64,000 bases of DNA from Solicola gregarius (GTDB taxonomy: Bacteria; Actinomycetota; Actinomycetes; Propionibacteriales; Nocardioidaceae). Under the pieces are notes generated by a model that was given only the letters and a program-made list of their open reading frames with translations, searched no databases and had not been told where the DNA came from. Position 1 is the first letter of the stretch, and the number at the start of each line of letters is the position of its first letter. Made by a program: the position numbers and the translations under genes. Shown here piece after piece: positions 43,073 through 50,116 of this stretch. The stretch is from assembly GCF_025790165.1 (NCBI RefSeq), contig NZ_CP094970.1, positions 1,674,001 through 1,738,000 of the forward strand. Reading direction: 5' to 3'.

Positions 43073-44017
43073 CTAGGTCGACTTCGGCGTTGTCCAGGGC
43101 CGCAGCTTCTCGGGGTTTCGTACCGCCCAGATCCGTTGCACGCGGTCGGCCGCGACATCGAACGCCAACACGGCCGCCGTGTCGCCGTCGAGATCCACGA
43201 TCAGGCCGGGCCGGCCGTTGACGGTCCGCTGCTGGAGCGTCATCTCGGGTACGCGGTCGGACAGATCGATGAAGTAGCGGGCGATCTGCTCGCTGCCCTC
43301 GACGGGTTCGAGTGCGGCGGCGACCAGCCCGCCACCGTCGGCAACGGCGGTCGCCGCGGGGTCGAGCAGGCCGATCAGAGCCTCGATGTCCTTGGCCTCC
43401 CACGCCCGCTTGAAGTCCCTGACGACTTCGGCACTCAGCGGAGCCGGCGTCGAAGTCGCGTGCGACGAGCGAACGCGGCGGCGCGCGGACGTGGCCAACT
43501 GACGGCAGGCCGCCGGCGTACGTCCGACGATCTCCGCCACCTCCGCGAACGGATACCGGAAGACATCGTGCAGGATGAACGCGACCCGCTCTGCCGGCGT
43601 CATCGACTCCAGTACGACGAGGAAGGCCATGTTGACCGACTCGTCGAGCGTGACGCGATCGGCAGGGTCGTCTGCCGCCCCGCCGGACGATCCGTCGAGC
43701 CATTCGCCACGGTCGGGCAGCGGCTCCGGGATCCACTCGCCGACGTACCGCTCCCGCCGCGCACGAGCGGAGCCGAGCAGGTCGAGGCAGATGCGGCTGG
43801 CGACCTTCGTCAACCAGGCTCCGGGCGACTCCACGGCCTCCCGTTTCTCCGGCGACATCGCGTACCAGCGGGCGTACGTCTCCTGCACGACATCCTCGGC
43901 GTCGCCCATCGAGCCGAGCATCCGGTAACCGAGGTTGATCAGTTGACGCCGCTCCCTCATCAGAGTGTCGAGGCTCGGGTCGGCCTGCCCCTCTCCTGAT
44001 CCGGACTCGTTCGTCAT
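43073..44017 (-). CDS. ECF41-family RNA polymerase sigma factor, second copy
   Basis: A 314-residue factor with region 2 (GDAEDVVQETYARWY near 50), the linker motif WIPEP near 108, region 4 (FAEVAEIVGRTPAACRQLATSARRR near 175) and a SnoaL-like C-terminal domain with DGGG and the terminal NPEKL motif. Same group as the sigma factor at 2446 but clearly a different paralogue. ATG 44017 is 9-10 nt after GGAGG. An ECF41-type promoter lies upstream, implying autoregulation. No intact CMD-type target is next to it. Confidence 0.92.
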   Translation of the reverse strand: MTNESGSGEGQADPSLDTLMRERRQLINLGYRMLGSMGDAEDVVQETYARWYAMSPEKREAVESPGAWLTKVASRICLDLLGSARARRERYVGEWIPEPLPDRGEWLDGSSGGAADDPADRVTLDESVNMAFLVVLESMTPAERVAFILHDVFRYPFAEVAEIVGRTPAACRQLATSARRRVRSSHATSTPAPLSAEVVRDFKRAWEAKDIEALIGLLDPAATAVADGGGLVAAALEPVEGSEQIARYFIDLSDRVPEMTLQQRTVNGRPGLIVDLDGDTAAVLAFDVAADRVQRIWAVRNPEKLRPWTTPKST

Positions 44018-44059
44018 ATCGCGGCGACCTCCTCTGCCTACGTCCACCGTCACCACTCC

Positions 44060-44086
44060 GACGAAACACGACGCCCGGCTGTGAGG
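44060..44086 (-). promoter_or_regulatory. ECF41-type promoter of the second sigma gene
   Basis: Minus strand reads CCTCACA-N16-CGTC against TGTCACA-N16-CGTC; the TCACA core, spacing and -10 all fit. It ends 43 bp before the start codon. Confidence 0.6.
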
Positions 44087-44121
44087 CAATGCCCAGCCCG
44101 AGGGCCTCGGGTACGCCCGAC

Positions 44122-44577
44122 TCACCCGGTCGGCAGCGGCCGATCGTTCACGATCTGCTTCATCACCAGGGTCGAGTTGAGCCGCTGCACGCCGGGGAGC
44201 GTCGCGAGCTCGTCGTCCTCGAGCTGCTGGTACGCCGCGAGGTCGCGGGTGACGATGCGAAGCAGGTAGTCGGGGTCGCCGAACAACCGTTGCGCCTGCA
44301 CCACGTTCGGGATCCTCGCCGCCGCCTGCTCGAAACCGAGTAGTGTGTCGCGGTCCTCCTGGCGCATCGTGACGAACACGAGTGCCTCGAAGGTCAGCCC
44401 GAGAGCGGCCGGATCGACCACGGCACGGTAGCCCTTGATCGTGCCGGCGCGCTCGAGGGCGCGTAGCCGACGATGGCACGGCGAGACGCTGAGGCGTACA
44501 CGATCGGCCAGCTCGGTAAGCGTGATCCGCCCCTCGCCCTGCACGACGGCAAGAATCTCCCGATCGGCTCGATCCAT
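44122..44577 (-). CDS. Lrp/AsnC-family transcriptional regulator
   Basis: A 151-residue regulator. The N-terminal helix-turn-helix (about 5-60; LTELADRVRLSVSPCHRRLRALERAG) precedes a RAM effector-binding domain (about 70-145; NVVQAQRLFGDPDYLLRIV). It senses amino acids as an oligomer. Divergent from a LysE-type exporter, the classic LysG/Lrp-exporter arrangement. Its start codon is inside a 12-bp inverted repeat, which suggests autorepression. Confidence 0.92.
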   Translation of the reverse strand: MDRADREILAVVQGEGRITLTELADRVRLSVSPCHRRLRALERAGTIKGYRAVVDPAALGLTFEALVFVTMRQEDRDTLLGFEQAAARIPNVVQAQRLFGDPDYLLRIVTRDLAAYQQLEDDELATLPGVQRLNSTLVMKQIVNDRPLPTG

Positions 44578-44590
44578 GCGGGAGATTCTT
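44551..44590. promoter_or_regulatory. 12-bp inverted repeat spanning the lrp start codon
   Basis: AAGAATCTCCCG (44551-44562) and CGGGAGATTCTT (44579-44590) with a 16-nt spacer containing the start codon (44575-44577). A likely operator for the Lrp protein, although placed unusually far into the gene. Confidence 0.6.
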
Positions 44591-44683
44591 CCACCAACAG
44601 AGTCTCCTGCGCCAGAAATAGGGAGCACCTTCGGGCCGATCGACCCTAGCCTTGCCGGATCTACACCGTCGGAAGGAGCCGGC

Positions 44684-45295
44684 ATGGCCGTGAGTTCCGT
44701 GCTCTCGTTCTGGCTGCTCGCCGCGCTCCTGATCGTGGTGCCGGGTCCGGACTGGGCGTTCGCGATCGGCGCGGGTCTGCGGCGGCGGGTGCTTCCGGCG
44801 GCGACCGGCATCGTGCTCGGCTACCTGATCATGACGGTCGTGGTCGCCGCCGGTCTCGGCTTGCTGATCGCGTCGACCTCCGCCGCCCTGACGTTGCTGA
44901 CGGTCGCCGGCGGCGCGTACCTGATCTGGCTCGGCACGAGTACGTTGCGACATCCGGCAACGCTCGCCGATCCGATCGCGGGATCGCGTACGTCGTGGAC
45001 GACGGTCCTGCAGGGCGTGCTGGTCAGTGGGCTCAACCCGAAGGGGCTGCTGATCTTCCTCGCACTGCTCCCCCAGTTCAGCGACCCCGACGCCACGTGG
45101 CCGGTTCCGATCCAGCTCGCAGCGCTCGGCGCGACGTTCGCGCTCACCTGTGCGGCGGTCTACCTCTGTGTCGGGTCAGCGGCAAAGATTCTGCTCCGTG
45201 CCCGGCCGTCCGTCGCGCGCATCGTGTCGCGAGTATCCGGCGCCTCGATGGTCGCCCTCGGCTGCCTTCTGCTGGTCGAGCACCTCACCGCATGA
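44684..45295 (+). CDS. LysE/RhtB-family amino acid exporter
   Basis: A 203-residue protein with six hydrophobic segments. The family opening FWLLAALLIVVPGPDWAFAIGAG (read as PGPD at about 20-23), the following GxxxG region and the central GLNPKGLLIFLALLPQF near 118 are diagnostic. It exports amino acids or related metabolites. The ATG follows GAAGGAG. Divergent from the Lrp regulator, which probably activates it on amino-acid excess. Confidence 0.92.
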   Translation: MAVSSVLSFWLLAALLIVVPGPDWAFAIGAGLRRRVLPAATGIVLGYLIMTVVVAAGLGLLIASTSAALTLLTVAGGAYLIWLGTSTLRHPATLADPIAGSRTSWTTVLQGVLVSGLNPKGLLIFLALLPQFSDPDATWPVPIQLAALGATFALTCAAVYLCVGSAAKILLRARPSVARIVSRVSGASMVALGCLLLVEHLTA

Positions 45296-45302
45296 AACGG
45301 CG

Positions 45303-46349
45303 TCAGTGCGATGGTTCGCCACCGGGCGCTTCGCTCCCGCGCTCGGCGACGGCCTCGGCCTCGGCCTTCGCATCGCTCACGGCCTTCTCGGCGAGCTTGG
45401 CGGCCTCAGCTGCCGCCGCGACCGCGTCGGTCGAGTCGTCGGACGCCGCGCCGTCGGCGCGCGCCCGCGCATCGGCCGTCTGTGCATGGTCGGCGAACGC
45501 GCCCGTGATCGTACGCACCGCCTCGGTCAGCTCGCCGGGGATGACCCAGAACGTGTTGTTCGGACCACCGGCCAGGTCTGGAAGAGTCTCGAGATACTTG
45601 TACGCGAGCAGCTGCGGGTCCGCACGGTACTTATGCACCGCCTGGAAGACTCGCTCGACGGCCTTCGCCTCGCCGTCGGCTCGCAGGACCCGAGCCTGCT
45701 GCTCCCCTTGCGCGACCAGAATGTCCTGCTGCCGCGTACCCTCCGCGGTGAGAATCTTCGACTGTCGATCACCCTCGGCGTGCAAGATGATGGCGCGCTT
45801 GTCGCGCTCAGCGCGCATCTGCTTCTCCATCGCCTCCTGGATCGAAGGCGGCGGATCGATCGCCTTGATCTCCACCCGGTTGACACGGATCCCCCACTTG
45901 CCGGTCGCGTCGTCGAGTACACCCCGCAGTTGCGCGTTGATCTCCTCGCGAGACGTCAACGTACGCTCGAGATCCATGCTGCCGATGACATTCCGCAACG
46001 TCGTGACCGTCAGCTGGTCGATCGCCTGCAGGTAGTTCGCCACCTCGTACGACGCCGCGCGCGGATCGGTGATCTGGTAATAGAGAACCGTGTCGATGTG
46101 AACGACCAGGTTGTCCTCGGTGATCACCGGCTTCGGGTCGGACGAGTACACCTGCTCGCGTACGTCGAGCTTGTTACGTACGCGGTCGGCGACCGGAACG
46201 ATGAAGTTCAGGCCGGGTTGCAGTGTCGCCCGGTAGCGACCGAAGCGCTCGATGTTGTACCTGTGGGCTTGCGGAACGATCCGCACCGTCGACATGACCA
46301 GGAACACCACCAGGACCGCTGCGACGATGATCGGCACCAGGACTTCCAT
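45303..46349 (-). CDS. SPFH/band-7 membrane protein (stomatin-like, QmcA type)
   Basis: A 348-residue protein. One N-terminal membrane helix (about 4-24), a band-7 domain (about 25-190; VPQAHRYNIERFGRY, RNVIGSMDLERTLTSREEIN) and a coiled coil rich in Ala, Glu and Lys (about 185-340). It forms membrane microdomain scaffolds with the partner NfeD protein, encoded 19 bp upstream on the same strand. The acidic Ala-rich tail beyond about 290 is a lineage-specific extension. Confidence 0.92.
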   Translation of the reverse strand: MEVLVPIIVAAVLVVFLVMSTVRIVPQAHRYNIERFGRYRATLQPGLNFIVPVADRVRNKLDVREQVYSSDPKPVITEDNLVVHIDTVLYYQITDPRAASYEVANYLQAIDQLTVTTLRNVIGSMDLERTLTSREEINAQLRGVLDDATGKWGIRVNRVEIKAIDPPPSIQEAMEKQMRAERDKRAIILHAEGDRQSKILTAEGTRQQDILVAQGEQQARVLRADGEAKAVERVFQAVHKYRADPQLLAYKYLETLPDLAGGPNNTFWVIPGELTEAVRTITGAFADHAQTADARARADGAASDDSTDAVAAAAEAAKLAEKAVSDAKAEAEAVAERGSEAPGGEPSH

Positions 46350-46368
46350 CAGATTTTCCGCCTTCCAG

Positions 46369-46806
46369 TCACGGCAGGAGATCGTGTGGGTAGACGATCG
46401 CCGTCGCGCCCTCGATCTCCATCACGTCCACCGCAGCGCCTTCGGGGATCACGGTGCTCTCATCGAGGGCGCGCGCCGACCAGTGCTCGCCGGACAGCTT
46501 GATGAGTCCGCGGTCGGCGGTGACCTCCTCGAGCACCGTCCCCTTCCTGCCGATCAGCGCATCGCTGCCGTCGCGCATCGCGGGCGCCTGTTTCAACTGG
46601 CGCAGCGCGATCGGGCGCACGATCAGCAGACCGGCGGCGCCGGCGACGGCGAAGGCCAGCACCTGCAACACCCACGTCGCACCGAGACCGGCGACGACGG
46701 CGGCGACCAACGCAGCTCCGCCGAGAATTCCGAACGCCAAGGTCAGGGAGAAGAACTCTGCGGCCCCTAGGGCCGCAGCTGCCACCAACCAAGCAATCCA
46801 CGACAC
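46369..46806 (-). CDS. NfeD-family membrane protein
   Basis: A 145-residue protein. Two or three N-terminal membrane helices (about 3-55) precede a C-terminal OB-fold (about 75-140; GRKGTVLEEVTADRGLIKLSG). GTG start 8 nt after GGAGG. First gene of the two-gene NfeD-band-7 operon; the two proteins act together in the membrane. Confidence 0.9.
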   Translation of the reverse strand: MSWIAWLVAAAALGAAEFFSLTLAFGILGGAALVAAVVAGLGATWVLQVLAFAVAGAAGLLIVRPIALRQLKQAPAMRDGSDALIGRKGTVLEEVTADRGLIKLSGEHWSARALDESTVIPEGAAVDVMEIEGATAIVYPHDLLP

Positions 46807-46994
46807 CGAATCGGCCTCCTGCGGTCTATCCAAACTACCTCGCGATGACGAGGCCGACACGCCGAGCGACGATCCGACGCCTCACCGACCAATGGACGAC
46901 CACGACATGCGTGCGCATTCGCGCCGTCCCATCACCCCGCATTCGCACTAGGCTTCGTCATGCGCCGAGCCGACGACGGATGGGGAAATGCCTG

Positions 46995-48002
46995 ATGGGG
47001 TCCAGCCCGACGTACTACCTGCATGTCGGTCAGCCGAAGACGGGAACGACGTTCCTCCAGTCGCTGCTGCGCGAGCACCGCGCGGCACTCACTGCCGACG
47101 GCGTGCTCTATCCGTCACTCGGCAAGTACGGAAGATTTCTCGCCGCGCTCGACGGTCGTGACAAGCGCACGTACCGCGGCAGGTCGTTCGACAGCGAGGG
47201 CAAGTGGGCTCGCTTCGTCTCCGTCACGAGCGACTTCGCCGGGCAGGTGGTGTTCAGCCACGAGCTCATGGGAGCGCCGCGCCAGGCACAGCAGCCAACC
47301 TCACTGCGCGAGCTCGAGGGGTTCGACGTGCACATCATCGTCACCGCTCGAGACCCGGGTCGACAGATCCCCTCTTGTTGGCAGCAGTCGCTTCGCCACG
47401 GCGGCACGGCGTCCCTGGAGGAGTACGTCGACGCGGTCGTCAGCAGCGGGCGGCTCGCCGGTCAGCCCCTCGAATCCCTGCTCGCCAACTGGGCGCACCA
47501 TCTCCCTGCACAGCGGATCCATCTCGTCACGGTTCCGCCGGTCGGATCGTCCCCGGCCGAGCTCTGGCGCCGGTTCTGCACGGTGATCGGCGCCGACTCG
47601 ACCCGTTACCGCGTACCCGCGCACGTACGGTCCAACACGAGTCTCGGGGTTGACCAGCTGGAGCTGCTCCGGCGGGTCAACGTCGCCGCCGCGTCGCGGC
47701 TCGACCGCGACCAGCACCGCAAGCTCGTCCGCCGCCTGTACGCACTGAACGTACTGCCGACGACACCGACGAGCGCCCGCCCCGTACTGCCGCGCTCGAT
47801 GACACACGTCGCCGAGCGGATGGCCGACAACTGGATTTCCTCGATCTCGGAGCACGGCTACGACGTCGTCGGCGATCTGGACGACCTACGCCCGCGCGTA
47901 CCGGAGTTCGAGCCCGACTCCTGGGACGCCGATCGGGCCCTCTCCGCGAGCGCCGAGGCGACGGTCGACCTGCTGCTCGCGTCCGCTGGACGCTCCCGCT
48001 AG
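46995..48002 (+). CDS. Sulfotransferase-like P-loop protein, copy 3 (short form)
   Basis: A 335-residue relative of the tandem pair at 12767-15294. YYLHVGQPKTGTTFLQSLL (residues 7-25) has the true PKTGTT loop, closer to canonical sulfotransferases than the AMKTGT of the pair; VTARDPGRQIPSCWQQSL is the 3'-phosphate segment and EHGYDVVGDLDDL matches the others. It lacks their last 90 residues. ATG 46995 is preferred to ATG 46980 because of a GGGGA site. Its TAG shares CTAG with the stop of the opposite gene. Confidence 0.78.
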   Translation: MGSSPTYYLHVGQPKTGTTFLQSLLREHRAALTADGVLYPSLGKYGRFLAALDGRDKRTYRGRSFDSEGKWARFVSVTSDFAGQVVFSHELMGAPRQAQQPTSLRELEGFDVHIIVTARDPGRQIPSCWQQSLRHGGTASLEEYVDAVVSSGRLAGQPLESLLANWAHHLPAQRIHLVTVPPVGSSPAELWRRFCTVIGADSTRYRVPAHVRSNTSLGVDQLELLRRVNVAAASRLDRDQHRKLVRRLYALNVLPTTPTSARPVLPRSMTHVAERMADNWISSISEHGYDVVGDLDDLRPRVPEFEPDSWDADRALSASAEATVDLLLASAGRSR

Positions 48003-48403
48003 TCGGAGTCGAGTCGCTCGGCGACCGTTGCGTCGACCGCGTCACGGAAGTCCGGCACCTCGTCGTACAGCCTGCCGAAGGCCTCCCGGGTCAGGTGCAG
48101 CAGCTCGAGCGGGGTCTCGGCGGTGACCGTCGCGGTCCGTAGCCGGTGTTCGTGCAGCGACATCTCGCCGACGATGTCGCCGGGCGACAACCGCGCGATC
48201 TCCTCACCCTGGCGGCGTACGACGACCTGGCCGGCCATGATCAGGTACACCTGGTCGGGCGGGCTTCCCTCGATGATCATCGACCACCGCTCCGGCACGG
48301 TCACGATGGAACCGGCGGCCGCGATCTGGTTCATGTGGGCGTCGGAGACGCCACGGAATCTCGGAAGTTCCTTGATGCGCTCCGGGCGCTTCAGGATCGG
48401 CAT
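47999..48403 (-). CDS. Cyclic-nucleotide-binding-domain protein
   Basis: A 134-residue protein that is a single Crp-type beta-barrel: VPERWSMIIEGSPPDQVYLIMAGQVVVRRQGEEIARLSPGDIVGEMSLHEH (read across about 40-95) contains the phosphate-cassette region GEMSLHEHRLRTATV. There is no DNA-binding domain. It may sense cAMP or only use the fold for contacts. Third on the minus strand after tauE and the Rrf2 gene, though 100 bp apart. The stop codons here and in the opposite gene share four bases. Confidence 0.85.
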   Translation of the reverse strand: MPILKRPERIKELPRFRGVSDAHMNQIAAAGSIVTVPERWSMIIEGSPPDQVYLIMAGQVVVRRQGEEIARLSPGDIVGEMSLHEHRLRTATVTAETPLELLHLTREAFGRLYDEVPDFRDAVDATVAERLDSD

Positions 48404-48503
48404 CCGTACCTCGCTCGAGTTCGACAACACGAAGAGTTACCGCGACCGAGCCTGCGGCATGCCGGCGTCGATGTCCAGCGCCGGTGTCGTCCACCGGGAA
48501 CGG

Positions 48504-48962
48504 TCAGTGGGGTTTCCATGCTTCCTCGTCGGACGTACGCGCGGCGATGTCGTCGCGCAGTTTGCCGTCGGCGAGGTCCTGGATGCTGACGTTCTCGAAT
48601 ACGTCGCGGAGGCTGCTTCGCGCGGCGATCCACACATGCTGGAGGATCACCGCCGAGTCGTTGTAGCTGACCCCCTCGGGCCGCAGCCCGTACACGCTGA
48701 CCAGCGGTCCGTCGACGGCACGGATGACGTCGGCGATATGGATGTCGGCCGCGCTGCCCGCGAGCCGCCACCCTCCCGACTGTCCCCGTTGGCTGACGAC
48801 GATGCCGGCGCGACGCAGATCGGCGAGGATCGCCTGCAGGAACCCGTGTGGGATGTCCTGCAGGCGTCCGAGCTCCTCGGCCGACACCGGGCCGCCGTCA
48901 TCACGCCCGGCGATCTCGATGAGGGCGCGCAGTGCATAATCCGACTTGGCCGATACCCGCAT
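48504..48962 (-). CDS. Rrf2-family transcriptional regulator
   Basis: A 152-residue regulator. MRVSAKSDYALRALIEIA and the winged helix (LGRLQDIPHGFLQAILADLRRAGIV, then SQRGQSGGWRLAG) are typical of Rrf2. It has no Cys at all, so it cannot bind an Fe-S cluster like IscR or NsrR and belongs with the CymR-like, sulfur-responsive type. The neighbouring TauE exporter on the same strand fits control of sulfur metabolism (inference). Confidence 0.9.
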   Translation of the reverse strand: MRVSAKSDYALRALIEIAGRDDGGPVSAEELGRLQDIPHGFLQAILADLRRAGIVVSQRGQSGGWRLAGSAADIHIADVIRAVDGPLVSVYGLRPEGVSYNDSAVILQHVWIAARSSLRDVFENVSIQDLADGKLRDDIAARTSDEEAWKPH

Positions 48963-49021
48963 GGCACCAAGTCTCTCAGAAATGTAGACAGACTCGATGT
49001 TCGGCCGCGCCAACGCGCCGG

Positions 49022-49921
49022 TCAGGCGCTGACGCCGTCGACCGCCTGCTCCGGTACGACCGCCCGGGAACGCCGCTCTGCACGGACCGACACGAGAAGC
49101 ATCTGGGCCCAGATCAGCGTCCAGGCGATCGCCGCCAGGGCGACGTACACGCCCTCGATGCCGACGGACTCGAGCACCGTCTTGAGGTTCGTCAAGACGA
49201 TGATGCCACCGGCCGCGACCCCGAGGATTCGAGCGGGCAGGTGGCGTACGAGCCAGGCCGCGACCGGCGCGGCGATCACGCCGCCGATCAGCAGCGCCAG
49301 GACCCAGCCGAAGTTGATGCCCTGGCTACCCAGCGCGAACAAGAACCCGAGCGAGGCGCCGATGGCGACCACGAACTCGGACGTGTCGATCGAGCCGACG
49401 ACCTTGCGCGGCTCGAGCTTGCCCGACGACAGCAGCGAAGTGGTGCCGACCGGGCCCCATCCGCCGCCGCCGATGGCATCGCAGATGCCGGCGACGACAC
49501 CGAGCGGAGCGAGGAAGGCGGCCTTCAGCTTGCCCTTGAACTGCGGACGCTCGCCGCCGAGTCGCAGGAACCGCCAGAGCACGTACCCACCGAGCGACAT
49601 CAGCAGGATCGCGACGAACGGCTTCGCGGTGTCGCCGTTGATGTTCGCCAGCAGGGTCGCGCCGAAGAAGGCACCGATACCCCCGGGCACGGCCATGATG
49701 CCGACGATGCGCCAGTCGACGTTGCCGAACTTCCAGTGCGCCGCGCCCGAAACGAGCGTCGTACCGACCTCGGAGAGGTGCACGGCCGCGGAGGCCGCGG
49801 CCGGCGAGATGCCGACGGCGAGCATCAGCGTGGACGACGTGACGCCGTACGCCATGCCGAGTGAGCCGTCGATCAGCTGGGCGAAGAGGCCGACGAGGCC
49901 GAGCACGATCAGGTTTCGCAT
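49022..49921 (-). CDS. TauE/SafE-family sulfite/anion exporter
   Basis: A 299-residue protein with about eight membrane segments and the repeated family motif (LIDGSLGMAYGVTSS near 17 and the second GICDAIGGGGWGPVGTTSLL near 145). Such proteins export sulfite, sulfonates or related anions. The first gene of a minus-strand run with an Rrf2 regulator 59 bp downstream, so the pair is likely co-regulated in sulfur metabolism. Confidence 0.92.
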   Translation of the reverse strand: MRNLIVLGLVGLFAQLIDGSLGMAYGVTSSTLMLAVGISPAAASAAVHLSEVGTTLVSGAAHWKFGNVDWRIVGIMAVPGGIGAFFGATLLANINGDTAKPFVAILLMSLGGYVLWRFLRLGGERPQFKGKLKAAFLAPLGVVAGICDAIGGGGWGPVGTTSLLSSGKLEPRKVVGSIDTSEFVVAIGASLGFLFALGSQGINFGWVLALLIGGVIAAPVAAWLVRHLPARILGVAAGGIIVLTNLKTVLESVGIEGVYVALAAIAWTLIWAQMLLVSVRAERRSRAVVPEQAVDGVSA

Positions 49922-49929
49922 GCTGTAAT

Positions 49930-49952
49930 CCTAATTGATTAATACTAGTGAA
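49930..49952. promoter_or_regulatory. AT-rich promoter/operator region of tauE
   Basis: TAATTGATTA (49932-49941), a 4-2-4 inverted repeat, is followed by ACTAGT. It stands out in 70 percent GC DNA and lies just upstream of tauE; a possible Rrf2/CymR-type site. Confidence 0.35.
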
Positions 49953-50060
49953 CAACGTGACTTACGCACCATACAACACATAGCGTCGAGAAGCGCAACC
50001 GATGACCAAAGACACGTCGCTGCGCCTTGTCTTTGTTACTCTCGGGTAGCAGACTTGAGT

Positions 50061-50072
50061 TACTGACCAGTA
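50061..50072. promoter_or_regulatory. Operator-like palindrome upstream of the FadE5-like gene
   Basis: TACTGACCAGTA in the context AGTTACTGACCAGTA, 45 bp before the GTG start. It is the counterpart of TACCGACCGGTA at 30393-30404; the changed bases remain paired. Confidence 0.6.
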
Positions 50073-50116
50073 CGTACGCTGCGGACGCCGCAGCCGGATG
50101 ACCGAGGGTGGGTCGC

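Noticed and set aside
49945-49953. Extra GntR site upstream of tauE (ACTAGTGAA)
   Set aside because: Matches only one half of the CTTCACTAGTGAAG palindrome; the left half is absent.
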